A stretch of DNA of 7,529 nt from Haemophilus_D parainfluenzae_AD (lineage in GTDB: Bacteria > Pseudomonadota > Gammaproteobacteria > Enterobacterales > Pasteurellaceae). Within the stretch, counting starts at the first letter, position 1. Every line of letters begins with the position of its first letter. The DNA is taken from assembly GCF_001679325.1 (NCBI RefSeq), contig NZ_LZMX01000031.1. One strand, written 5' to 3'. Shown here in pieces: positions 1-6,650 of this stretch. Made by a program: the position numbers and the translations under genes. The notes below the pieces were generated by a model. That model was not told the origin of the DNA. It did no database searches and was given only the letters and a program-made list of their open reading frames with translations.

Positions 1-1241
1 TTGCCCATGTTACAGGCCCTGAAGGTGAAGAAATCTATTGTGATGAGTGGGGAAGAGTAAAACTGCAATTCCCTTGGGATAGATTAGGCAACTTTGATGA
101 GCATAGCTCTTGTTGGGTACGGGTGGTGCAAGGTTGGGCGGGCGCACAATACGGTAATATGATGATTCCGCGCATTGGTCATGAAGTGTTGGTGAAATTC
201 CTAAATGGTGACCCGGACCAACCGATTGTGGTAGGGCGTACCTATCACAGTACCACCGAGCCCCCTTACGAGCTTCCCAAACATAAAACCCGCATGACGA
301 TTAAATCCAAAACCCATAAAGGCAATGGTTTTAACGAATTGCGTTTTGAAGATGAAATGGGTCGTGAAGAAGTCTTTATTCATGCAGAGAAAGACCTTAA
401 TCATATTGTGAAACATGATGAAACGACCCAAGTGGGGCATGACCGCACAGAGCAAGTGGGCCGCAATGAAACAATCCATATAGGCAATGACCGAATGGAA
501 AGGGTTGGACAAGATGAAGACCTGACTATCAATCGAGACCAAATACGCAGTATTGGACGTAATCGAATCACGAAAATAGAAAAAGACGATATTCTGAATG
601 TGAATAATAACCGTCGAGTCAATGTCCATGCTGATAGCCTCATCAAAGTAGGACAAGATTTAACTATTGAAATTGCCCAAAATGGCAGCTGGGTTGCGGG
701 TGAGCTTTTTGAACAAGTTTGTGAACTGTTTGATTTAGAAGGTTATGACGAAGTTCATATTCAAGGCCCTGCCGGTGAAATTGTGTTAAACCAAGAAGGG
801 ATTACGCTGATTGGGAATGTGTATGTTGAGGGACCACTTACGGAAGATGCGGGAGCGGCTGATGGGGTGACACGTTTCGAAACAGAAAACCATACACCAA
901 ATTCACCTTTAATGCAGATACAATTTTTCTTATCTCCACACTCTGAACAGCCACTAATTGGTATGCCTTATACGTTATATGCAGATGGGAAAGAAATCGG
1001 AAAGGGTATGACGGATGATAAGGGTGAGATTGAAATTACACATGAAGAAAATGTAGAAAAATATGAAGTCAAATTTATTAATGGGATTCATTATGAAATT
1101 CCGATGATTGAGGAGTTTGTCAATGATTCGGATAAGGACGAGATAATGAGTCATGGCTTCTATTTAGATCCAGAAAAAAATATAAAAGAAGCGCTTGAAG
1201 AAGCCAAGAACTACGCAAAATTAATTGGAAAACTAGTGTAA
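1..1241 (+). CDS. vgrG: VgrG, T6SS spike protein, 5'-truncated by the window edge, with C-terminal cargo domain
   Basis: The reading frame is open from base 3, so the Met at 123 is internal and 412 residues are visible; the N-terminal ~400 residues expected of a VgrG lie outside the window. VgrG trimers form the tip of the T6SS tube and carry effectors into target cells. Visible in order: the gp5-type OB-fold (about bases 3-260; features include DEWGRVKLQFPWD, WAGAQYG and GDPDQPIVVGR), then the short V-G/I-G repeats of the beta-helical needle (about 390-690), then a link region, then a C-terminal domain (about 900-1130) with a YTLYADGKEIGKG ... TDDKGEIEI pattern. That pattern resembles the transthyretin/carboxypeptidase-regulatory-like tails on other VgrGs, one of which is known to bind a Tle1 lipase. 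I infer that this tail recruits the phospholipase encoded 14 bases downstream. The repeat and OB parts are typical and certain; the cargo role is inference. Confidence 0.95.
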   Translation, partial: AHVTGPEGEEIYCDEWGRVKLQFPWDRLGNFDEHSSCWVRVVQGWAGAQYGNMMIPRIGHEVLVKFLNGDPDQPIVVGRTYHSTTEPPYELPKHKTRMTIKSKTHKGNGFNELRFEDEMGREEVFIHAEKDLNHIVKHDETTQVGHDRTEQVGRNETIHIGNDRMERVGQDEDLTINRDQIRSIGRNRITKIEKDDILNVNNNRRVNVHADSLIKVGQDLTIEIAQNGSWVAGELFEQVCELFDLEGYDEVHIQGPAGEIVLNQEGITLIGNVYVEGPLTEDAGAADGVTRFETENHTPNSPLMQIQFFLSPHSEQPLIGMPYTLYADGKEIGKGMTDDKGEIEITHEENVEKYEVKFINGIHYEIPMIEEFVNDSDKDEIMSHGFYLDPEKNIKEALEEAKNYAKLIGKLV

Positions 1242-1255
1242 GAAAGGGTTATAGA

Positions 1256-3325
1256 ATGACTGATGTAACAAAAAAGCCTATTCAAATTCCAGCTTCCAAA
1301 TATATGCCAAAGGCAAAAGTTGGATTGAGTTGGTTTTTATCTGAGGAAGATAAAAAAGAGTTTGAACCTAGCATGTCAGATGCACATAGTAAGCAAGTTC
1401 CAGCCACATTCAGGGCATTAATTAATGGAGAGGAAGCTTTTGGGGCTATCTATGACAAAATAGAGAATGCAAGTTCTTCCATAGATATTGCAATTTGGGG
1501 CTTTCAGCCTTCTATGTACTTTAAACGCAAAAAAGACGGTAAATTTTTACGAATAGGTGATCTTCTTATTAAGATGGCCTTAAACAATGTAAAAGTAAGA
1601 CTTCTTGTTTGGAGTATGTGGGGTGATGTGCAAACAACCTCCGAAGATGCTGCAAATTTGGGGAATAAACATTATATTGGTTATGGTCGAGCTGCGAAGG
1701 AAATTTCTCAGGAACAAATGGAATATGATGCTTATTGGTATGAAGCAATTAGGGGAGAGTTCCATACAACATTTGATAGGATTCGTAATTCGCCAGATGG
1801 AGATAGTGAGAAACTTGATAAAATCGCATCTGAATTAGAAGAGAAATATAAAGCAAGATTTCCTTATTTATGGAAAATTTCAAAAGATCAAGAACGCTTA
1901 AAAAAAATTCAGTATAAAAACAGACGGGTAACGTTATTTAACGATATAACAAATGGAGGATATTCTGATAAGAATTTACCCTGGCTTGCTGAATTAGCAT
2001 TGAGTGCGGCATCTACACACCATCAAAAAATGGTTTTGATTGACTATAAAAAGCCCGAAAAAGCAGTTGGTTTTGTGATGGAGCACAATATGTTGGATAA
2101 CTATTGGGATCGTAGTACTCATATCTACGGAAATTTAGAGGCTGCTAATGCAGGGAAAAATGTTAATACGCCCCTACAAGATGTATCAAGTATTGTAACA
2201 GGGGAAGTACTATGGGATTTAAATTATAACTTTTGTCAATCTTGGGATAGAGATGGTTTTTTCGATAATCGAGGATACTATGATTCAAGCGAAAATTTAA
2301 CTCAAGATAGAAAAGGTATTCAGCGTAGTAGTTTTAAACCTAACCCCAATATGGGAATGGACGGAATGACATTACAGGCTCAGATAGTACGTACCTACGA
2401 TAAACCTAGAGTGAAGGATATTATGAAAGTTTATTTAAAAAATATCCAACAAACAACGAGTTATATCTATACTGAAAATCAATATTTCCGTTGGCCTGTA
2501 TTAGCTGAAGAGTTTTTATCTCATTGGAAAAACATGAGAAAAGGCAGGCCTGGTCCCATTCATTGGTTTGTTGTTACAAATTCATCGGACAGTGGTATCG
2601 GTTCAGGTACATTTACTACTAATAATATGTTGAAATTGTTAGGACGTCAGGATGTGATGCCGAATGTGGCTAGAAACGTAAACTTAGAAGAGTTAGAGAC
2701 AGAAAAATCTAGAATAGCTTTATCCAATCCCAAAGGGACTTTGGGGGTTCCAGGACCATTGGATGAAACGAGAAAAGCTAGGATAAAGGCGCTAGATGCC
2801 GAGATTGAGTCTCGTAAAAAAGACTTAGAGAACGAAAAACAAAAGATCAAAAAAGGTGATATTGCTGAACCGGAAGAAGATCGTCAATTTACGCAAAAAC
2901 TAGGTTATGAATTTAAAGACACACCGGGTATCAAAGCGCATATTTGCACTTTGGTGGCAGATAATGCTTGGCAGGAAGTGTATGTGCATTCGAAAGTGAC
3001 AATTATGGATGACACCTTTACCATTATTAGCTCGGCAAACTTGAATACGCGTAGTATGGAAAAAGATACCGAATTGGGCATTATTTTACAAACAGGCGAG
3101 GTCGCACGTGATTTACGCAAACGGTTATGGAGTTTGCATACCAAGAAGAATGCAGCGGCGAATCCGGATGGTATGCATGATTATAATGTGGCTGAAAATG
3201 TGTTTAAAGAATGGGGAGAATTAATGCGAAATAATAGATTAGCCAAAATAAGAGGGAGCAAGAATCCGCTTTATCCCTTACGTCAATTTTTTAGACCTAA
3301 TCCGACGGTTTCAAGGAAAGATTGA
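1256..3325 (+). CDS. tle5: T6SS phospholipase D effector, Tle5 type
   Basis: This 689-residue protein has the two HxKxxxxD (HKD) motifs of the phospholipase D superfamily: H256-Q-K258 ... D263 (HHQKMVLID) and H578-S-K580 ... D585 (VHSKVTIMD, followed by SSANLNTRSM and E-L-G-I). The early WGFQPSMYFKR block and the late PLYPLRQFFR block fit the Tle5/PldB group, whose members are of similar size. Such enzymes are delivered by VgrG and hydrolyse membrane phospholipids such as phosphatidylethanolamine from the periplasmic side. A Lys/Glu-rich, probably coiled-coil stretch at about residues 475-545 lies between the two catalytic halves. No signal peptide is seen, as expected for a T6SS cargo. AAAGGG at 1243-1248 is a good ribosome binding site 7 bases before the ATG. 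vgrG lies just upstream and the probable immunity gene starts at its stop codon, so the three form one operon. Both catalytic motifs are intact, so it is probably active. Confidence 0.93.
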   Translation: MTDVTKKPIQIPASKYMPKAKVGLSWFLSEEDKKEFEPSMSDAHSKQVPATFRALINGEEAFGAIYDKIENASSSIDIAIWGFQPSMYFKRKKDGKFLRIGDLLIKMALNNVKVRLLVWSMWGDVQTTSEDAANLGNKHYIGYGRAAKEISQEQMEYDAYWYEAIRGEFHTTFDRIRNSPDGDSEKLDKIASELEEKYKARFPYLWKISKDQERLKKIQYKNRRVTLFNDITNGGYSDKNLPWLAELALSAASTHHQKMVLIDYKKPEKAVGFVMEHNMLDNYWDRSTHIYGNLEAANAGKNVNTPLQDVSSIVTGEVLWDLNYNFCQSWDRDGFFDNRGYYDSSENLTQDRKGIQRSSFKPNPNMGMDGMTLQAQIVRTYDKPRVKDIMKVYLKNIQQTTSYIYTENQYFRWPVLAEEFLSHWKNMRKGRPGPIHWFVVTNSSDSGIGSGTFTTNNMLKLLGRQDVMPNVARNVNLEELETEKSRIALSNPKGTLGVPGPLDETRKARIKALDAEIESRKKDLENEKQKIKKGDIAEPEEDRQFTQKLGYEFKDTPGIKAHICTLVADNAWQEVYVHSKVTIMDDTFTIISSANLNTRSMEKDTELGIILQTGEVARDLRKRLWSLHTKKNAAANPDGMHDYNVAENVFKEWGELMRNNRLAKIRGSKNPLYPLRQFFRPNPTVSRKD
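3313..3317 (+). promoter_or_regulatory. Ribosome binding site deciding the start of the immunity gene
   Basis: AAGGA lies 7 bases before the ATG at 3325. A TTG at 3322 is also in frame, but it is a rare start and sits too close to this site. The ATG also gives a TGATG stop/start overlap with the phospholipase gene, typical of coupled translation. Confidence 0.6.
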
Positions 3326-4497
3326 TGAAAAAATGTTTTAAAATTTTACTGGTTTTATTGTTAGCTAGCATTATTGGGCTGTTCTTTTTATATCGCTATT
3401 TAGAATGTAACCCAATATTTCTGGGAGGAGGACCTTCTGGTCCGCGCCCTGAGCGCTGCGATATAAAGGAAAAAGAACAACAAAGGAAAACACAAATGGC
3501 ACAATTAGAACAGTTGGCAGCATTGGAATTTACGTGTAAAAAAGAAGTTCAACCGCCACTTTCGGAAGAAACTCAACAGCTTTATAACTATGCCCTTTAT
3601 CATGACTTACATAATATGTGGACGGGGGAAAAAGGCGATGAAGTATGGAACGGATTAGCCCGTTATTACCGCATTGCTGCCGCTAATGGTGATTATAAAG
3701 CTAATGTGCGGTTGCAATATCTGTTAAACACCGGGCGGATTAATACCGATATGCCACAAACGGAAGTGCATAATCTCAATGAAGAACTGGCAAAGCAACT
3801 GCCGGCGACGGCGTACTATAATCTGTATGGTTATTTGGATGTGGGTTATGGTGTACGTACCGAAGAGGGTGGCAAATATGCTTATTTGAGAAAAGCGGCA
3901 GATTTAGGAAGTCGGGAAGCACAATATACAGTGGCTGAAATGCTGGCGGACATAGAAGATAGTGAGGAAACTCAAGAAGCCTTTAAATTTCGTTTGAATC
4001 TTGTTGAACAGTTGTGGGCATGTGCATCGGAACAAGGGCTTGGTGAGGCCTCAGGAAATTTAGGATCTTTTCTTAGACTTGATAAAAGATATGATGAGGC
4101 ATTGAAGGTTTCCCATCAAGGAGTTAAAAATGGTGATTCCATATCTGCATTAGTGCTTTCTCATGCTTTTGAAAGCGAGGTGCAAGCAGATAATCTTAAT
4201 TTCCTTGATGTTTCTCCTGACGATGAGCGTGTAAAACGTTATCACATGATCAGTTCATATTTATCACGTTATGACTATCTCCAACCCAAAGTCCCCGACC
4301 TAGACGAAATTGTACCGTTACCCCCGGCAAAATTACCGAAATGGGATGGTAAAATCGCCTTCCAGCGTTGGTATGAAGGGGAAGCCCCGCCTAAACCGAG
4401 TGAGGCACTGATGCAGAAACTGGCGAATCAGGCAGGACTTCGAGTGGATAATGGACTGGATTTAGAAACCAATTTACCGAAATCCGTAAAAAAATAA
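3325..4497 (+). CDS. Membrane-anchored Sel1-repeat/DUF6396 protein, probable Tle5 immunity protein (Tli5-like)
   Basis: The product has 390 residues from the ATG that overlaps the tle5 stop. It begins MKKCFK followed by a hydrophobic segment at about residues 6-25 with no convincing lipobox, so an inner-membrane anchor with a periplasmic body is likely. The middle has Sel1/TPR-like helical repeats; the clearest is YLRKAADLGSREAQYTVAEML, split here as YLRKAADLGS at about 190-199 and REAQYTVAEML after it. The C-terminal ~90 residues carry the PLPPAKLPKWDG, FQRWYEGEAPPKPSEAL and GLD-LETNLP blocks that I recognise as DUF6396, often seen next to Tle5 genes. Immunity proteins of the P. aeruginosa effector PldB (Tli5b) are also Sel1-repeat proteins. 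The position right after the effector supports a role in blocking the phospholipase in the periplasm. Two consecutive TAA stops end the gene, and an uptake-sequence terminator follows. Confidence 0.85.
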   Translation: MKKCFKILLVLLLASIIGLFFLYRYLECNPIFLGGGPSGPRPERCDIKEKEQQRKTQMAQLEQLAALEFTCKKEVQPPLSEETQQLYNYALYHDLHNMWTGEKGDEVWNGLARYYRIAAANGDYKANVRLQYLLNTGRINTDMPQTEVHNLNEELAKQLPATAYYNLYGYLDVGYGVRTEEGGKYAYLRKAADLGSREAQYTVAEMLADIEDSEETQEAFKFRLNLVEQLWACASEQGLGEASGNLGSFLRLDKRYDEALKVSHQGVKNGDSISALVLSHAFESEVQADNLNFLDVSPDDERVKRYHMISSYLSRYDYLQPKVPDLDEIVPLPPAKLPKWDGKIAFQRWYEGEAPPKPSEALMQKLANQAGLRVDNGLDLETNLPKSVKK

Positions 4498-4507
4498 TAA
4501 AATATTG

Positions 4508-4516
4508 ACCGCACTT
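4508..4516 (-). repeat. DNA uptake sequence (Haemophilus type), reverse copy
   Basis: ACCGCACTT is the exact complement of the 9-base core AAGTGCGGT, recognised during natural transformation in the Haemophilus/Pasteurella/Aggregatibacter branch of Pasteurellaceae. It forms the left arm of the terminator. Confidence 0.9.
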
Positions 4517-4526
4517 TATATGTTTA

Positions 4527-4535
4527 AAGTGCGGT
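4527..4535 (+). repeat. DNA uptake sequence (Haemophilus type), forward copy
   Basis: AAGTGCGGT matches the uptake core exactly and forms the right arm of the terminator. Inverted pairs of this kind after genes are common in Haemophilus genomes. This pair is the strongest taxonomic marker in the window. Confidence 0.9.
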
Positions 4536-4570
4536 TTTAATTTGAGTGTGTTGTTCTAATAGGGTGACCT

Positions 4571-4605
4571 ATGAAAAAATGTTTTAAAATTTTACTTATT
4601 TTATT
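4571..4605 (+). repeat. Second copy of the immunity gene's 5' end
   Basis: The first 26 bases are identical to 3325-3350, and only three of the first 36 differ. The copy has its own possible ribosome binding site (AGGGTGA, 4561-4566 region). It codes for MKKCFKILLILL and then breaks into unrelated sequence. It is the stub of a duplicated Sel1-type immunity gene. Confidence 0.8.
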
Positions 4606-5159
4606 AAAAGGATATGGAGAAAGTGTCGGCGAAAGTTTTTTAGATGATAATAAAGTTAGAATAGCCAAAGAAACATGCCGTTGGTTCTGGAGCATGGTTT
4701 TGGAAAAAAAGAGGTCTTAATGAATATGCAATTAATAATGATTTAATTACCGTTAGTGCTTTAATTAATGGAGGATATAATCATTTTGATGAGAGGGCAA
4801 GATATTACAGACTATCAATTAACGCTTTAAATGTCAGATTCTGTGAGAATACTGATAATAAAATATTATCAATGCTAGATAATTATCTCCCTTTTGAAGA
4901 TAGTGAAATTTATTATAATTCAAAGTTTATTGGGGAATGTTTTGGGTGGGGGTTCTGGAATGATCCAGGGTTGTCTAAGGCTGGAAAATCTAAGAGCTCA
5001 GAGGAAGCTAAGAAAGGATATATACGATTTTTAGAGATGGCAGAAAATAAGAGTTACCCATTTGGTTATAATAAAAAGAAAAATAAGGAAAAAAGTAGAT
5101 ACGGATATAGTGGAACTAAAGCAGTTAATTTTGCAAAAGATAGGTTAGGAAAGTTATGA
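4571..5159 (+). pseudogene. Chimeric remnant: immunity-gene leader fused to the C-terminus of a GH19 (chitinase/lysozyme-like) toxin, frameshifted
   Basis: From the ATG at 4571 the frame reads MKKCFKILLILL, then KGYGESVGESFLDDNK-VRIAKET, and ends at a TAA at 4718-4720. Skipping one base near 4676 moves into the frame ending at 5159 and continues as AVGSGAWFWKKRGLN, INGGYNHFDERARYY and a basic C-terminal tail. The AWFW-x-x-x-GLN and INGGYN ... R ... Y blocks are those of the C-terminal part of glycoside hydrolase family 19, enzymes that cut chitin or peptidoglycan and occur as phage lysins and T6SS effectors. The N-terminal half with the catalytic glutamates is absent, so no activity is expected. 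The ~110-residue tail after GH19 is unfamiliar. It overlaps the next gene by ATGA, so it was probably once an effector paired with that gene. The GH19 call is confident; the T6SS origin is inferred from context. Confidence 0.8.
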
Positions 5160-5543
5160 AAAATAAAATAATGCTAGTGTTTTTTTTATTATTGTCTAAT
5201 GGTGTTTATGCTGAGAATTTTTGCTTTTCTATTTATAAATCTAATAGGGTGCTAATGGTTTCAGCTGATAGGGATTACTTATTTTACTACCCTATAAATA
5301 AATCTAGAGATTAAAAATAGAGAGATTTTTGATGACGGAGGTGAGAGTGGGAAAGTTACATTTTCGGAGAGTTATTACGAAATGATTGATGGAAAGAAAA
5401 AAGGGGTATATACCTTTATAACTCAAAGTGGGAAAATTGAAAGTGCAAGTTATCTTAATTTTTCTAGCAAAAAAGAAATAGATTTTCAAAGGATATTTGG
5501 TTCTAATTATAAAGATCCTAATATTGTCAATAATTGTTATTAA
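5156..5543 (+). pseudogene. Frameshifted secreted protein, probable immunity partner of the GH19 remnant
   Basis: The ATG overlaps the preceding stop (ATGA). The frame gives a clear signal peptide (MKNKIMLVFFLLLSNGVYA, cut before E-N) and stops after 52 residues at 5312-5314. A second frame is open from about 5299 to the TAA at 5541-5543 and includes IFDDGGESGKVTFSESYYE and ends IVNNCY. Removing one unit of a 4-base direct repeat (AAATAAAT at about 5296-5303) joins both frames into a protein of about 125 residues, a typical size for a small periplasmic immunity protein. I do not recognise the family. A periplasmic location fits protection from a peptidoglycan-cutting GH19 enzyme. Function is inferred from position, overlap and signal peptide only. 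Confidence 0.65.
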
Positions 5544-5560
5544 TTATATTTTACTATAAT
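5534..5560 (+). promoter_or_regulatory. Possible promoter before the LprI-like gene
   Basis: A perfect TATAAT at 5555-5560 is preceded by TTGTTA at 5534-5539 with a 15-base spacer, shorter than ideal. It lies 46 bases before the next start codon. In DNA this AT-rich such matches arise easily by chance. Confidence 0.35.
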
Positions 5561-5606
5561 TTAATAATAAGATAAAAAACACTATGTTAAATGGTTTTGA
5601 TTTTAT

Positions 5607-6293
5607 ATGAAAAAATTATTGTTATTAACTTTTCTAGTTAGTTTTTCTAAAATTTCTTATTCGTCATGTTTTAATGATAAAGAATATAAATTAATATCAA
5701 ACCATTTAACTAATGGTAATGATGATTATTATAAAAGTTCTCCTTATAATGTGATTTATAATATAGCAGATTGTAAAAATAAATCAGCTTTATCAGAACT
5801 GGTATGTGATAATTCGCAATTAAAAAAATCGTTGCTTTTATTATCTATGGGAGAGATATACGCCTACGAAAATGCGACTCATACACCTGTAGAGGATTAT
5901 TCTACTTATAATGATGCTTTAAAAAGTTGGTTAAATGATCTTATTAGTAAGGAAGATAACAAGAAAACAGCCTTACGTAAATTATGTTATATAATTAAAA
6001 CTAAATTGTCTGACGACTTTGGGGAGGGGGTTTATTATGCTCCTAAAGTACATGAGATTATTTCAAGTAAGACGAATAAAAATGGTGTTGTAATCGATTC
6101 TCTAAGTAGGGTTATTTATTTAGGAAAATCTTGCGATGCGGTTGTATTAGGAGAAGAAAAGGTTAAGAGCATATGGTATAAGGATGGAGAACAATTTGTT
6201 ATTGTTCATAAAGATAATGATGGTCTTTTGCAAGAGGATTACCGATTTTATCTTGATGACAAGGTGGCTAAATTAAACTGTGATAAACCTTAG
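5607..6293 (+). CDS. Secreted protein with a weak LprI-like (lysozyme inhibitor) motif, possible orphan immunity protein
   Basis: The 228-residue product starts with a signal peptide (MKKLLLLTFLVSFSKISYS, cut around residue 19-20), so it should be periplasmic. Residues 55-130 show DCKNKSALSELVCDN (C56, C67), an acidic/polar helix, W108 and C127. This layout resembles the LprI/DUF1311 domain (DC-x-x-A ... E ... C, later W and C), some members of which inhibit lysozymes; the C-to-C spacing is one residue shorter than usual, so the match is weak. The C-terminal ~80 residues (IDSLSRVIYLGKSCD, SIWYKDGEQFVIVHKD) look like a beta-rich domain I cannot name. There is no good ribosome binding site, and the start overlaps by ATGA the end of a 16-codon open stretch (5560-5610), suggesting the gene once followed a toxin gene. 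A terminator follows. An immunity role is inference. Confidence 0.8.
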   Translation: MKKLLLLTFLVSFSKISYSSCFNDKEYKLISNHLTNGNDDYYKSSPYNVIYNIADCKNKSALSELVCDNSQLKKSLLLLSMGEIYAYENATHTPVEDYSTYNDALKSWLNDLISKEDNKKTALRKLCYIIKTKLSDDFGEGVYYAPKVHEIISSKTNKNGVVIDSLSRVIYLGKSCDAVVLGEEKVKSIWYKDGEQFVIVHKDNDGLLQEDYRFYLDDKVAKLNCDKP

Positions 6294-6306
6294 GAATAAA
6301 TTATTT

Positions 6307-6339
6307 AACCGTGCTGACTTTGAGGCGCGGTTATTTTTT
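6307..6339 (+). terminator. Rho-independent terminator, degenerate uptake-sequence hairpin
   Basis: AACCGTGC (6307-6314) pairs with GCGCGGTT (6325-6332) with one G-U pair across a 10-base loop, followed by A and six T. The arms look like decayed uptake sequences (ACCGCACTT / AAGTGCGGT). It lies 14 bases after the preceding stop. Confidence 0.8.
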
Positions 6340-6364
6340 ATTCTTTAAAATTAAATGATCATAA

Positions 6365-6650
6365 TTCAAGCTGTCTGTAGTTAGTCTTTGTTATGTTTCA
6401 ATTAGGCAGCAAGCAATATATTTTAGTACCGATATTCAAAGAATTATGGTGCGTTTTGAGTTACACATGAATGCGATGGGATAACATACATTATGAAAAA
6501 TGGAAAAATTCGGTCAATACTCTTTTAGGACAAGGAAAGTTCTTGGCGACTCAAAAGAACTTTTCTTCAGATAATTATAAAAATAAAGAGAAAATGAGAT
6601 TAAAATCTACAACAGTCTATAATGGTACAATTTTTTGGAGTTCAAAATGA
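6365..6650 (+). pseudogene. Headless C-terminus of an unknown toxin (orphan effector tail)
   Basis: This fills most of the 353-base stretch between two annotated genes. One frame is open from an in-frame ATG at 6471 to a TGA at 6648-6650, 59 codons, with protein-like content: WDNIHYEKWKNSVNTLLG, then GKFLATQKNFSS, ending TIFWSSK. Upstream a different frame is open from 6365 to 6484 (including DIQRIMVRFELHMNAMG); dropping one G of the GGG at 6478-6480 would join them as ...MNAM-DNIHYEKW.... The tail overlaps the next start codon by ATGA, just as the GH19 remnant overlaps its partner. It therefore looks like the last ~60-95 residues of an effector whose front was lost. I do not recognise the toxin family. 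The upstream 6365-6470 part is the less certain half. Confidence 0.5.
6637..6640 (+). promoter_or_regulatory. Ribosome binding site deciding the start at 6647
   Basis: GGAG lies 6 bases before the ATG at 6647. An in-frame TTG at 6635 overlaps this site and would spoil the signal peptide's short basic start, so the ATG is preferred. Confidence 0.65.

Larger units (their letters stand above)
4508..4538 (+). terminator. Rho-independent terminator made from paired DNA uptake sequences
   Basis: A perfect 11-bp stem (4508-4518 with 4525-4535) encloses a 6-base loop and is followed by TTTT and further T-rich sequence. It sits 10 bases after the immunity gene stop and closes the vgrG-tle5-immunity unit. 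Being symmetrical, it may also work on the opposite strand. Confidence 0.9.

Noticed and set aside
201..656. Minus-strand open frames within vgrG (201-656 and 401-646)
   Set aside because: They lie opposite the clearly coding VgrG repeats, resemble no known protein and lack upstream signals.
123..1241. ATG at 123 as the true start of the first gene
   Set aside because: The frame is open to the window edge and upstream residues match the VgrG OB-fold region.
1580..1838. Open frames on both strands inside the phospholipase gene (1580-1765 minus, 1605-1838 plus)
   Set aside because: They overlap a gene with both catalytic motifs in frame and have no independent support.
2647..3144. Minus-strand open frames 2647-2850 and 2905-3144
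   Set aside because: They lie opposite the second half of the phospholipase gene, including its HKD motif.
4571..4720. The 49-codon open frame as a genuine small gene
   Set aside because: Its first part copies the immunity gene start, and its later part continues as GH19 in another frame, so it is a piece of a chimeric remnant.
5296..5303. AAAT tandem as a phase-variation repeat
   Set aside because: Only two units are present; switching tracts in Haemophilus usually have many. It is treated as a one-off duplication.
5304..5489. Minus-strand open frame of 61 codons
   Set aside because: It lies opposite the second half of the broken secreted protein, whose forward frame reads as a better protein and reaches a natural stop.
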